Assembly: GCA_019418225.1 (NCBI GenBank)
Contig: DYCF01000051.1
Location: 1 to 28,579, forward strand
Reading direction: 5' to 3'
DNA: 28,579 nucleotides
Source of the DNA: Clostridiales bacterium
GTDB taxonomy: Bacteria; Bacillota; Clostridia; Lachnospirales; Cellulosilyticaceae
Below, piece by piece: positions 15,727-21,944 of the stretch. Each line of letters starts with the position of its first letter. The stretch's first letter is position 1. The position numbers were made by a program, and so were the translations under genes. A model generated the notes under the pieces. The model saw only the letters and a list, made by a program, of their open reading frames with translations. It did not search any database and had not been told where the DNA came from.

Positions 15727-15778
15727 ATATATTAAAGTAAAATATTGATAGACCTTTATTTATGGACAAATTTTCAAG

Positions 15779-15807
15779 GCATAGATTAATTATTTTAACG
15801 CATACTA
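15779..15807 (+). promoter_or_regulatory. SigG-type forespore promoter of SASP gene 2
   Basis: GCATA (15779-15783), 17 nt, CATACTA (15801-15807): a full SigG consensus match. The block TATGGACAAATTTTC upstream and TATGACTATAAC downstream are shared with SASP gene 1, so the duplication includes the promoter. Confidence 0.85.
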
Positions 15808-15891
15808 TGACTATAACCACTAGATAAGAAATCAAGAGGTTATACAAACACTATCACATTTTTCGTTTAACATTATAGGAGGGAAACGATC

Positions 15892-16077
15892 ATGGCAAGT
15901 CAACATGCTTTTGATTCAATGAAATACGAGGTAGCACAAGAAGTTGGGGTACCTTTAAAACAAGGCTATAATGGAGATATTACAGCTAGAGAAGCTGGAA
16001 AAATTGGTGGAACAATTGTTCAAAAAGTATTTGAACAATATAAAGGTTCTCACCAAAGTGCAGGACAAGAAAAATAA
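15892..16077 (+). CDS. Alpha/beta-type small acid-soluble spore protein 2
   Basis: This encodes a 61-residue paralogue of SASP 1. The core from FDSMKYEVA to KVFEQYK is nearly identical, with Q for R in the protease site (KYEVAQE). Only the ends differ (MASQHA at the start, GSHQSAGQEK at the end). ATAGGAGGGAAACGATC precedes the ATG. It is a separate transcription unit with its own SigG-type promoter and terminator. It binds spore DNA and is degraded by GPR on germination, by family knowledge. Confidence 0.95.
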   Translation: MASQHAFDSMKYEVAQEVGVPLKQGYNGDITAREAGKIGGTIVQKVFEQYKGSHQSAGQEK

Positions 16078-16133
16078 AAGTAGTGCGAAAAGGATTTTTA
16101 AATAAATCCGATAAAATTAAGCAATAAAGTAAC

Positions 16134-16178
16134 AAAATGCTTTGTAGAGTTAAGAGATTAATTTTACAAAGCATTTTG
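16134..16178 (+). terminator. Terminator of SASP gene 2
   Basis: AAAATGCTTTGTA (from 16134) pairs with TACAAAGCATTTT (to 16177). The same arms occur in the SASP 1 terminator, with a different loop. Confidence 0.85.
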
Positions 16179-16186
16179 TCATGTTT

Positions 16187-16318
16187 TATAGAGAAACCAA
16201 CTAAAACCTTGAAATATACATATAGGTAAATAGGTTTCTCTCAATGATTTCACATGACTCAGAATCATGAATAATTAAAATATATAAATGTGAAATCTAT
16301 ATAAATGTGAAATCTATA
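16187..16318 (+). repeat. MITE-like repeat, copy B (with duplicated right end)
   Basis: This is a full copy: TATAGAGAAACC start, hairpin I arms GAGAAACC and GGTTTCTC, hairpin II arms GATTTCACAT and ATGTGAAATC. The right end is duplicated: ATAAATGTGAAATCTAT occurs twice in tandem, with ends at 16301 and 16318. Confidence 0.9.
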
Positions 16319-16347
16319 TTAAGCACAAAAAAAGGAAATATTATCTA

Positions 16348-16376
16348 GTATGAGATAGAGTAAACTGCACATACTA
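16348..16376 (+). promoter_or_regulatory. SigG-type promoter of peptide gene 1
   Basis: GTATG (16348-16352), 17 nt, CATACTA (16370-16376) fits GnATR-N17-CATnnTA completely. The same -10 and spacing occur before peptide gene 2 at 17780-17808 and resemble the SASP promoters. Confidence 0.72.
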
Positions 16377-16414
16377 CTATTGTAAAACCAATATGGATGT
16401 AGGAGGGAACAAAG

Positions 16415-16498
16415 ATGAATAATCAAAGTAACCAAAGCATTCAAATTTCAGAGGCTAAAGCAGAAAATGTTTCTGAGGATGGGCCAATTGACAATTAA
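16415..16498 (+). CDS. 27-residue peptide, candidate forespore-expressed product (copy 1)
   Basis: This is a short frame of 27 codons beginning MNNQSNQSIQISEA and ending in EDGPIDN. It is polar and acidic towards the C-terminus, with no cysteine, signal peptide or hydrophobic segment. The family is not recognised. Evidence that it is translated: AGGAGGGAAC at 16401-16410 at good spacing, and a second copy at 17847 keeping the same frame, length and ribosome site with 21 of 27 residues identical. It has its own SigG-type promoter and a terminator, so it would be made in the forespore. It could be a small spore protein, a signal peptide fragment, or a coding leader on a functional RNA. Confidence 0.62.
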   Translation: MNNQSNQSIQISEAKAENVSEDGPIDN

Positions 16499-16618
16499 GG
16501 CTTATAGGACTTAAAATGCCTTATAAGCCGGTGGGTTTTATCAAAGAAGAGGACTTGTTTGGATGTGTATCAGATATACTGCGTATATTTGCATACCTAC
16601 CAAATGGGTCCTTTTTTA
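16499..16618 (+). terminator. Conserved hairpin plus bipartite terminator of peptide gene 1
   Basis: Directly after the stop codon, GGCTTATA (16499-16506) pairs with TATAAGCC (16522-16529). A long terminator follows: GGACTTGTTTGG (16551-16562) pairs with CCAAATGGGTCC (16600-16611), with a large internal loop that may fold again, then six T. Peptide gene 2 has the same arrangement with different sequence in the internal part. Confidence 0.75.
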
Positions 16619-16621
16619 TAT

Positions 16622-16646
16622 AAATTTTATAAATGTGAAATCTATA
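16622..16646 (+). repeat. MITE-like repeat remnant (right end only)
   Basis: Only the last 25 nt of the repeat are present (TTTATAAATGTGAAATCTAT and following A). It may be the scar of a deleted copy. Confidence 0.7.
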
Positions 16647-16682
16647 TACAAAGTTTACTTTATTCAAGTAAAATAGAAGTAG

Positions 16683-16797
16683 TATAGAGAAACCAGCAAA
16701 AAACTTGAAATATACATGTAGGTAAATAGGTTTCTCCCAATGATTTCACATGACTAAAGATTGTGAATAACTGAATTTTAGTCATGTAAAATCTATA
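16683..16797 (+). repeat. MITE-like repeat, copy C
   Basis: This is a 115-bp copy with TATAGAGAAACC and ATCTATA ends. Hairpin I is intact (GAGAAACC with GGTTTCTC). Hairpin II is slightly diverged (GTCATGTAAAATC in place of ATGTGAAATC). Confidence 0.9.
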
Positions 16798-16851
16798 GGA
16801 TAGAAGGTTTGGTTACAATAAAATATTATCACTTTAGTGTGGAGGGGCATC

Positions 16852-17772
16852 ATGAAAAAGATGAGATTAGGGACAAGTAATTTAGAAGTGCCAGTAGTAG
16901 CAATAGGATGTATGCGTATGAATCAGTTAGATGAAAAAGGCTTAGCTGATTATATAGTGCAGTGTATGGAAAAAGGTCTTAACTTTTTTGACCATGCAGA
17001 TATCTATGGTGCAGGGGAATGTGAAGAAAAGTTTAGTGTGGCACTAAGACAAGCTGGGATTAAAAGGGAAGATGTGATTTTACAATCAAAATGCGGCATT
17101 TGCCCTGGCAAGATGTATGATTTATCAAAAGAGCATATTTTAGAATCTGTTGAGGGCATTTTAAAACGTTTAAATACGGAATATATTGATGTATTAGCAC
17201 TTCATCGTCCAGATACATTAGTAGAGCCAGAGGAAGTTGCAGCAGCATTTGACATTTTACAAAATAGTGGTAAGGTACGTCATTTTGGTGTATCTAATTA
17301 TCGCCCAATGCAGATTGAATTGCTTAAAAAATATGTGAAGCAGGACTTAATCGTGAATCAAATGCAGTTTAGTGCAGCTTTTTCAACGATGATTGCCAGT
17401 GAACTTGAGGCAAACATGCTAACAGAAGGTGCAGTGGATCGTGATGGTGGTGTACTTAATTATTGCAGAATCCATGAGATGACAATGCAGGCTTGGTCAC
17501 CTTTCCAATATGGCTTTTTTGAAGGTGTTTATATAGGCAGCGATAAATATCCAGACCTTAATCTTTATTTAGAAGAGCTGGCAAAAAAATATGATACAAC
17601 GCCAACGGCTATTGCAACGGCATGGATTTTACGTCACCCTGCACGTATTCAAATGGTAGCAGGGACAACTAATATCCAACGCATTAATGAAATTGTGGCA
17701 GGCACTGAAGTAACTTTATCTAAGGAAGAATGGTATAAATTATACATGAATGCAGGTCATATTTTACCTTAA
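16852..17772 (+). CDS. Aldo/keto reductase (YdhF-like, solitary copy)
   Basis: This encodes a 306-residue NADPH-dependent barrel oxidoreductase. The catalytic tetrad is D47 (FFDHAD), Y52 (DIYG), K80 (QSKCG) and H118 (ALHRPD). FGVSNYRPMQIELL and the C-terminal VAGTTNIQRINEI contribute to the substrate and cofactor sites. The pattern resembles E. coli YdhF more than the operon copy at 5444, so the two are not recent duplicates. GGAGGGG at 16841-16847 supports ATG 16852; a GTG at 16837 is in frame but upstream of that site. It sits between two copies of a forespore-type peptide unit and two repeats. No matching SigG promoter is seen for it, and its substrate is unknown. Confidence 0.92.
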   Translation: MKKMRLGTSNLEVPVVAIGCMRMNQLDEKGLADYIVQCMEKGLNFFDHADIYGAGECEEKFSVALRQAGIKREDVILQSKCGICPGKMYDLSKEHILESVEGILKRLNTEYIDVLALHRPDTLVEPEEVAAAFDILQNSGKVRHFGVSNYRPMQIELLKKYVKQDLIVNQMQFSAAFSTMIASELEANMLTEGAVDRDGGVLNYCRIHEMTMQAWSPFQYGFFEGVYIGSDKYPDLNLYLEELAKKYDTTPTAIATAWILRHPARIQMVAGTTNIQRINEIVAGTEVTLSKEEWYKLYMNAGHILP

Positions 17773-17779
17773 TATGACA

Positions 17780-17808
17780 GTATTATTTCGTTAAAACAGC
17801 ACATACTA
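17780..17808 (+). promoter_or_regulatory. SigG-type promoter of peptide gene 2
   Basis: GTATT (17780-17784), 17 nt, CATACTA (17802-17808). One -35 base departs from GnATR. The -10 and downstream TATTACTGTAAAACCAACAT match the unit at 16370. Confidence 0.66.
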
Positions 17809-17846
17809 TTACTGTAAAACCAACATGGATGTAGGAGGGAACAAAG

Positions 17847-17930
17847 ATGAATAATCAAAGTAACCAAAGCATTCAAATCTCAGAGGCTTACGCACAAAAT
17901 AGTGCTGAGGATGAGCCAATTGAAAATTAA
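17847..17930 (+). CDS. 27-residue peptide, candidate forespore-expressed product (copy 2)
   Basis: This is the paralogue of the peptide at 16415: the same 27-codon length and start MNNQSNQSIQISEA, then YAQNSAEDEPIEN. The first 14 codons differ by a single synonymous base, while nearly all changes in the second half alter the residue. That suggests a constrained N-terminal half and a freer or diversifying C-terminal half, though the sample is tiny. AGGAGGGAAC lies 6 nt before the ATG. The promoter, the post-stop hairpin and the terminator layout are kept. No known family was recognised. Confidence 0.62.
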   Translation: MNNQSNQSIQISEAYAQNSAEDEPIEN

Positions 17931-18048
17931 GGCTTATGGGGCTTAAAATGTCGTATAAGCCGAGGCGGTTTTAACAAAAAAAGGATCTACTTGTACGCAT
18001 AAACACGCGAGAAATACAGCAGTATTTCTAATGAGTAGGTCCTTTTTT
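17931..18048 (+). terminator. Conserved hairpin plus bipartite terminator of peptide gene 2
   Basis: GGCTTAT (17931-17937) pairs with ATAAGCC (17955-17961) right after the stop. The terminator stem is GGATCTACTT (from 17983) with GAGTAGGTCC (18033-18042), enclosing a second perfect hairpin AGAAATAC/GTATTTCT, and ends in six T. The outer design matches the first unit, while the enclosed sequence differs. Confidence 0.77.
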
Positions 18049-18070
18049 ATGTTTATGGGAAAAATAAAAT

Positions 18071-18150
18071 TATAGAGAAACCAACTAAAACCTTGAAATA
18101 TACATGTAGGTAAATCGGTTTGTCATAATGATTTATACAGGTAAAATATA
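18071..18150 (+). repeat. MITE-like repeat, degraded copy D
   Basis: The first half is intact from TATAGAGAAACC to GGTTTGTC. The second hairpin is eroded (GATTTATACAGGTAAAATATA). The right boundary is approximate. The marR promoter begins 20 nt later. Confidence 0.75.
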
Positions 18151-18171
18151 ATGAAAAATTAGAAAATTTCA

Positions 18172-18222
18172 TTGACAAGGTAAATTTGGGGTGTTATAAA
18201 AGTAATATATTACCGTTATAAC
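18172..18222 (+). promoter_or_regulatory. marR promoter with palindromic operator
   Basis: TTGACA (18172-18177), 17 nt, TATAAA (18195-18200). Over the -10 lies a dyad: GTTATAA (18193-18199), then the perfect palindrome GTAATATATTAC (18202-18213), then TTATAAC (18216-18222), each arm separated by two unpaired bases. MarR proteins usually bind such palindromes at their own promoters, so autorepression is likely. Confidence 0.8.
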
Positions 18223-18245
18223 ATTTACAGAGAAAGTGAAGACAT

Positions 18246-18734
18246 ATGAAAAAGGAAATGGATATTTTAACTTTTGCAGAAAATAAGCATTTAGAGCCAA
18301 TATGGTTAAAGAGATTATCGTTTACATCTATTTTGGTGGGAGCAAATTTGTTACAGACCTTGTTTACAAAGACGCTTAATGGGATTACAAGCAAACAGTG
18401 GTTATTACTTGTGATTACATATAATTGTCCATATGACCCTACCTTAAGTGAGGTCGGAAAAATTATGGGATGTTCGAGACAAAATGTGAAGCAGATTGCC
18501 GAGATTCTAAAGAAAAATGGTTACTTAGAATTCACAAAACAAGAAGGAGACAAAAATACAGTACGCCTAGTAACTACAGAAAAGTGGGAAACGTATTGTA
18601 AAGAAAATGATACCTATACAAATGGTATATTAGAAGAAATTTTTGAGGGTTTTACAGATGATGAATTAAGTCAGTATTTTAAAAGCTTTAATAAGGTGAT
18701 GAAAAATATCGAGAAAGTTAATGAGAAGATATAG
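18246..18734 (+). CDS. MarR family transcriptional regulator
   Basis: This encodes a 162-residue dimeric winged-helix regulator. An N-terminal helix region is followed by TSKQWLLLVI, the recognition segment PTLSEVGKIMGCSRQNVKQIAEILKKNGYLE (about residues 66-96) and the wing GDKNTVRLV; a C-terminal helix pair is the dimer interface. C75 lies in the DNA-binding helix region and could sense oxidation, but that is speculation. The ribosome site is weak (GAAGAC). The stop codon TAG at 18732-18734 is part of the repeat copy that starts at 18730, so the insertion defines the C-terminus. The flavodoxin-like gene follows 80 nt later and may be its target. Confidence 0.9.
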   Translation: MKKEMDILTFAENKHLEPIWLKRLSFTSILVGANLLQTLFTKTLNGITSKQWLLLVITYNCPYDPTLSEVGKIMGCSRQNVKQIAEILKKNGYLEFTKQEGDKNTVRLVTTEKWETYCKENDTYTNGILEEIFEGFTDDELSQYFKSFNKVMKNIEKVNEKI

Positions 18735-18787
18735 AGAAACCAACTAAAAATCATAAATAACTAGAATTTATAAATGTGAAATCTATA
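18730..18787 (+). repeat. MITE-like repeat, internally deleted copy E
   Basis: A 58-bp copy keeps both outer ends (TATAGAGAAACCAACTAAAA at left, AAATGTGAAATCTATA at right) but lacks the middle of the element. The junction lies exactly at ACTAAAA, which occurs in both hairpin loops of full copies, so recombination between those short repeats explains it. It overlaps the end of marR. Confidence 0.85.
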
Positions 18788-18814
18788 TATAGCGTTAATA
18801 AAGGGGAGTATAAA

Positions 18815-19312
18815 ATGAAGAGAATAGTTATTTACACAAGTTCAACAGGTTTTACAAAAAAGTATGCTAAGTGGATTGCTGATACATTAAACTGTGAGGC
18901 AAAGTCATTAAAAGAGATTTCAAAAAAAGAGATACAAGAAGCCAACATGGTTATTTATGGTGGCTGGCTTATGGGAAATACAGTCATGGGACTTGATAAG
19001 ATACGAAAGATGTATTCAGGGAAGCTTATTGTATTTGCAGTAGGCTCTAGCCGCGCAGGGGAACAGATTAACAAGGCTATTCAGCAGCAGAATAATATGG
19101 GAGATATACCTTGCTTTTATATGGAAGGCGGTTTTGCTTTTGAAAAGCTTGGTTTTATAAAAAGGATGATGCTTAATATGGTAAAAAAAGCAGTTTCAAA
19201 GAAGGAGAATAAAACAGAACAAGATCTCTATATGGAGAAGGTGTTGGGGACTTCTTTTGACCATAGTGATAAAAAATACATACAGCCCTTAATCGATTTT
19301 GTAATGAAATAA
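18815..19312 (+). CDS. Flavodoxin-domain protein
   Basis: This encodes a 165-residue protein. KRIVIYTSSTGFTKKYAKWIAD at the N-terminus carries the phosphate-binding loop TSSTGFT of flavodoxins. MVIYGGWLMGN (about residues 45-55) and KLIVFAVGSSR supply the isoalloxazine-side loops. It resembles the flavodoxin-like group that includes HemG-type protoporphyrinogen oxidases, but no haem genes are nearby. GGGGAG at 18803-18808 fixes the start; an in-frame ATG at 18776 lies inside the repeat and is rejected. It is probably co-transcribed with marR across the repeat. It converges with the AraC gene, with 35 nt between stops. Confidence 0.85.
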   Translation: MKRIVIYTSSTGFTKKYAKWIADTLNCEAKSLKEISKKEIQEANMVIYGGWLMGNTVMGLDKIRKMYSGKLIVFAVGSSRAGEQINKAIQQQNNMGDIPCFYMEGGFAFEKLGFIKRMMLNMVKKAVSKKENKTEQDLYMEKVLGTSFDHSDKKYIQPLIDFVMK

Positions 19313-19347
19313 AAGAGAAGTTTATGAAAAGAAACTACTTATATTTA

Positions 19348-20247
19348 CTAGAGATGTTCCTTGCGATAAGCCATAGGGGTACATTTAAAGAAACGTTTGA
19401 AGGCCTGAGAAAAATTACTTGGGCTATCAAAACCGCAACGACTTGAAATTTCAGCAATGCTATCTGTAGGCTGATTAAGGAGCATAGAAGCACTTTGCGT
19501 AATGCGATATTTTAGCAGGTATTGCATAGGGGAGATTTGAATCATACGCTTGAAGCAACGTAAACATTCACGTTCACCAATGCCCACAGAGGAAGCAATT
19601 TGTAGTAAGGTCAGATTATCCCCATAATGATGATGCATAAAGTCTAACATGCATCTGATACGTAAATGGTCTTGGCTAGGGATAAGCTGATTTTCTAGAA
19701 TGTCTGATTCATATTGGCTATAGAGGATAAGGCAAATGCGAGAGAGTTTTTCGCGGACAGTGAACTCATACCCTAGCGGATTGCTTGCTACGGCTTCGAA
19801 GGCATCTATAATGCATTGTGTAATATGTTGCTGCCAAGGATACTGCTCGGTACAATGAAGCGCATCCAATAAAGGAAATTGCATAAGAGGACTTAAGTAG
19901 CGTTGTGAAAAGACAGAGTCATTACTTCCAGCAATGAGATTAGGATGAAATACTAAGGATTTAATCTCACAAGAAGGCGCAGCAACCCCCTGATGCAATA
20001 TACTGGAATTAATAAAGATACTTTCTCCCTTTTGGATATGACAGACTTGCCCCGGAACTTGAAGCTGTAAGGTACCTTCTACAACATAAATAACTTCTAA
20101 TTCCTCATGCCAGTGCCAAGGAATTTCCATGTGCTCACGATTAGGATATCTAGAGGAATAGGCAGCACAAGGAAATTCTAATGTACCATGAGGGCGTAGT
20201 TCTCTACGGGTTCGGTCTAAGTTAAGTGTACATTCTTGTAAAGCCAT
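19348..20247 (-). CDS. AraC family transcriptional regulator with cupin sensor domain
   Basis: This encodes a 299-residue regulator. The N-terminal cupin-like ligand domain contains HWHEELEVIYVVEGTLQL (about residues 44-61) and a later ILHQGVAA. The C-terminal 100 residues hold the double helix-turn-helix: LTLLQIASSVGIGERECLRCFKR and IAEISSRCGFDSPSNFSQAFKRFF, ending PMAYRKEHL. The type usually senses a sugar or similar metabolite. AAGGAG on the minus strand is 7 nt from the ATG. Its promoter is at 20278-20306. The 170 nt beyond it (20307-20478) hold no visible gene. The regulated gene is not evident; the flanking genes point away or are unrelated. Confidence 0.93.
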   Translation of the reverse strand: MALQECTLNLDRTRRELRPHGTLEFPCAAYSSRYPNREHMEIPWHWHEELEVIYVVEGTLQLQVPGQVCHIQKGESIFINSSILHQGVAAPSCEIKSLVFHPNLIAGSNDSVFSQRYLSPLMQFPLLDALHCTEQYPWQQHITQCIIDAFEAVASNPLGYEFTVREKLSRICLILYSQYESDILENQLIPSQDHLRIRCMLDFMHHHYGDNLTLLQIASSVGIGERECLRCFKRMIQISPMQYLLKYRITQSASMLLNQPTDSIAEISSRCGFDSPSNFSQAFKRFFKCTPMAYRKEHL

Positions 20248-20277
20248 AAATTTTCTCCTTTTGGTCGCTTTTTTTAT

Positions 20278-20306
20278 ATTATAGGTCTGAAATTTGATTG
20301 TATCAA
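20278..20306 (-). promoter_or_regulatory. Sigma-A promoter of the AraC-family gene
   Basis: On the minus strand, TTGATA (20306-20301), 17 nt, TATAAT (20283-20278). It lies 31 nt upstream of the ATG. Confidence 0.83.
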
Positions 20307-20478
20307 GTGTCTATTTAGCCTATGATTATAGTGCAAATAAGATATTGAAAGCAAGGAGGGGTATAAAGGAGAATTATATAAGAAAAGACTATTTTTTAAT
20401 AGTAGGATGAGGAATATGTATAGAAGGATAAATGATGTAATAGGCCTAAAGAATAAGAAGTGGGATATGATTACCTAT

Positions 20479-20535
20479 AAGATAAAGTTGGCTATGAACA
20501 TAGTTTAAAAACTAGTTTATAGCCAACTTTATCTT
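20479..20535 (-). terminator. Long hairpin at the 3' end of the L,D-transpeptidase gene
   Basis: AAGATAAAGTTGGCTAT (20479-20495) pairs perfectly over 17 bp with ATAGCCAACTTTATCTT (20519-20535). The stem starts at the stop codon. No strong T-run follows on either strand, so it may work as a stability element or weak terminator. Confidence 0.65.
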
Positions 20536-21406
20536 AATTAATAATAACGGCAGTGGAATCTAGAATATTACCATAAATCCACTGTGCATTTTCTACGGCT
20601 AGGCGAATGCAACCATGGGTAATAGCGGCACCTAAGGTATCATCTAGAATCTCTTTGCCATCAGGCGTAAAAAGGATTGAATGATAGTAGTAGCTTTCTA
20701 GGATACGTGTGGCGTATTTGACACGATAGCTTTCAGAGCCGAAGTAAGGCTTACGCCCATTAATATAGAAAGTACCACGAATAGTTGGGGTAGTAGGTTT
20801 ACCAACATCACAAGACCAGGTATAAAGAAGATTCCATGTATTGTTGGAAGCTAGATTGAAAACATAAGTTAATTTATTTTCTAAATCTGTTGTCAGTAAG
20901 TTAGAGGTAGGGCTTTTAACCTCATTTTCATTGACAAAACGCGTCATATCCGTTGTAAAGTAAGTAAAATTATAGTCATCAGGAGGATTCCCATCATCTG
21001 TTAGGAAGTCATTAAATATATATCCTTTTTGGGTATTGAAGACGACGTAGCTCCAGTTACCTGTGACAGAGAGTACTTGTACTTCAGATTTAGCAGGTAC
21101 TGTAGCAATGGATAAGGTTTGAGCATCTGGATAGGATCTTAAAACGGTATTTCGCCAGGTATACTCAGTAATGGATAAGGCAGAGGTAGGAACATAACCT
21201 GTTTGATAGTCATAGATAATTTGATACCAGTCTTCAGCACCATCAATAACTTGCACTCTAGTTTGCGCAGGAATGATGGCAAGGACAGGCGCTGTGGTGG
21301 ATTTACTTTCAAGTAAGCTAGTGCTGCTTATCGTATACTTATAAGGCGTGGGAAAAGGGGCTGTTTGAAAAGGAGAAGTTGCATTTTGCCTCATAAATCT
21401 TCGCAT
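20534..21406 (-). CDS. L,D-transpeptidase with two SH3-like domains (YkuD family)
   Basis: This encodes a 290-residue protein. Two bacterial SH3-like repeats lie at about residues 24-80 (ending IYDYQTGYVPTSAL) and 85-140 (ending FNTQKGYIFNDFL). The YkuD catalytic domain follows, with the motif ITHGCIRLAVENAQ near the end: H264 and catalytic C266. Such enzymes make 3-3 peptidoglycan crosslinks or attach proteins to the wall. No signal peptide or membrane segment is visible at MRRFMRQNATSPFQ, which is odd for a wall enzyme. B. subtilis YkuD, a spore-associated enzyme, also lacks one. GAGGTG 5 nt before ATG 21406 sets the start; a GTG at 21418 is in frame but overlaps that site. Repeats F and G occupy its 5' flank. 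Confidence 0.88.
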   Translation of the reverse strand: MRRFMRQNATSPFQTAPFPTPYKYTISSTSLLESKSTTAPVLAIIPAQTRVQVIDGAEDWYQIIYDYQTGYVPTSALSITEYTWRNTVLRSYPDAQTLSIATVPAKSEVQVLSVTGNWSYVVFNTQKGYIFNDFLTDDGNPPDDYNFTYFTTDMTRFVNENEVKSPTSNLLTTDLENKLTYVFNLASNNTWNLLYTWSCDVGKPTTPTIRGTFYINGRKPYFGSESYRVKYATRILESYYYHSILFTPDGKEILDDTLGAAITHGCIRLAVENAQWIYGNILDSTAVIIN

Positions 21407-21417
21407 GATACACCTCA

Positions 21418-21477
21418 CAATGATTTCACATAGCTATAACATAATGAATAGCTAAATTTTATAAATGTGAAATCTAT
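21418..21477 (+). repeat. MITE-like repeat, half copy F (hairpin II only)
   Basis: Only the second hairpin is present: GATTTCACAT at 21422-21431 and ATGTGAAATC at about 21465-21475. Its left end abuts the ribosome binding site of the L,D-transpeptidase on the opposite strand. It continues directly into copy G. Confidence 0.85.
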
Positions 21478-21591
21478 CTAGAGAAACCAACTATAATTCT
21501 AAATTATACATCTCATAAATAGATTTCTCCCAATGATTTCATATAGCTATAACATAATGAATAACTAAACTTTATAAATGTGAAATCTATA
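21476..21591 (+). repeat. MITE-like repeat, copy G
   Basis: This is a full-length copy with a diverged middle (TTCTAAATTATACATCTCAT). Both hairpins remain (GAGAAACC with GATTTCTC, GATTTCATAT with ATGTGAAATC). It is tandem to F, with TCTATCTAGAG at the junction. Confidence 0.88.
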
Positions 21592-21661
21592 GTCTCCTAA
21601 TAAGTTATGATAAATGGAAGAAATTGGTGATTAAATAGGCGGATATTAGTGCGAAGAGATT

Positions 21662-21777
21662 TGTAGAGAAACCGACTAAAACCCTTGAAATATACATGTA
21701 GGTAAAGAGGTTTCTCCCAATGATTTCGCATGACTAAAAATTATGAATAACTAAATCTTATAAATGTGAAATCTATA
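21662..21777 (+). repeat. MITE-like repeat, copy H
   Basis: This is a full copy starting TGTAGAGAAACC (one change in the end) and finishing ATCTATA. Hairpin II carries one change (GATTTCGCAT). Copy I follows with no spacer. Confidence 0.9.
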
Positions 21778-21890
21778 TAGAGAAACCGACTAAAACCTTG
21801 AAATATGCATCTAGGTAAAGAGTTTTCTCTCAATGATTTCACATGACTAAAAACTATGAATAACTAAACCTTATAAATGTGAAATCTATA
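21776..21890 (+). repeat. MITE-like repeat, copy I
   Basis: This is a full copy, head to tail with H. The two share the TA dinucleotide at 21776-21777 in TCTATATAGAG, as expected if each insertion uses and duplicates a TA. The MFS gene starts 54 nt later. Confidence 0.9.
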
Positions 21891-21944
21891 GTGAAAGGTG
21901 AAATAAAGATATAAATAAAGATATGAATAAAGAGGAGAAAAATA

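Noticed and set aside
16499..16529. tRNA-like or riboswitch element after peptide gene 1
   Set aside because: Only a single stem of about 8 bp is supported. No cloverleaf or known aptamer core is present.
18776..18814. Longer start for the flavodoxin-like protein
   Set aside because: This ATG lies within the right end of repeat copy E and has no ribosome site. The flavodoxin fold begins at 18815 behind GGGGAG.
21418..21890. CRISPR array
   Set aside because: The repeats are about 115 bp, abut without spacers or have irregular gaps, and each is internally palindromic. No cas genes are present.
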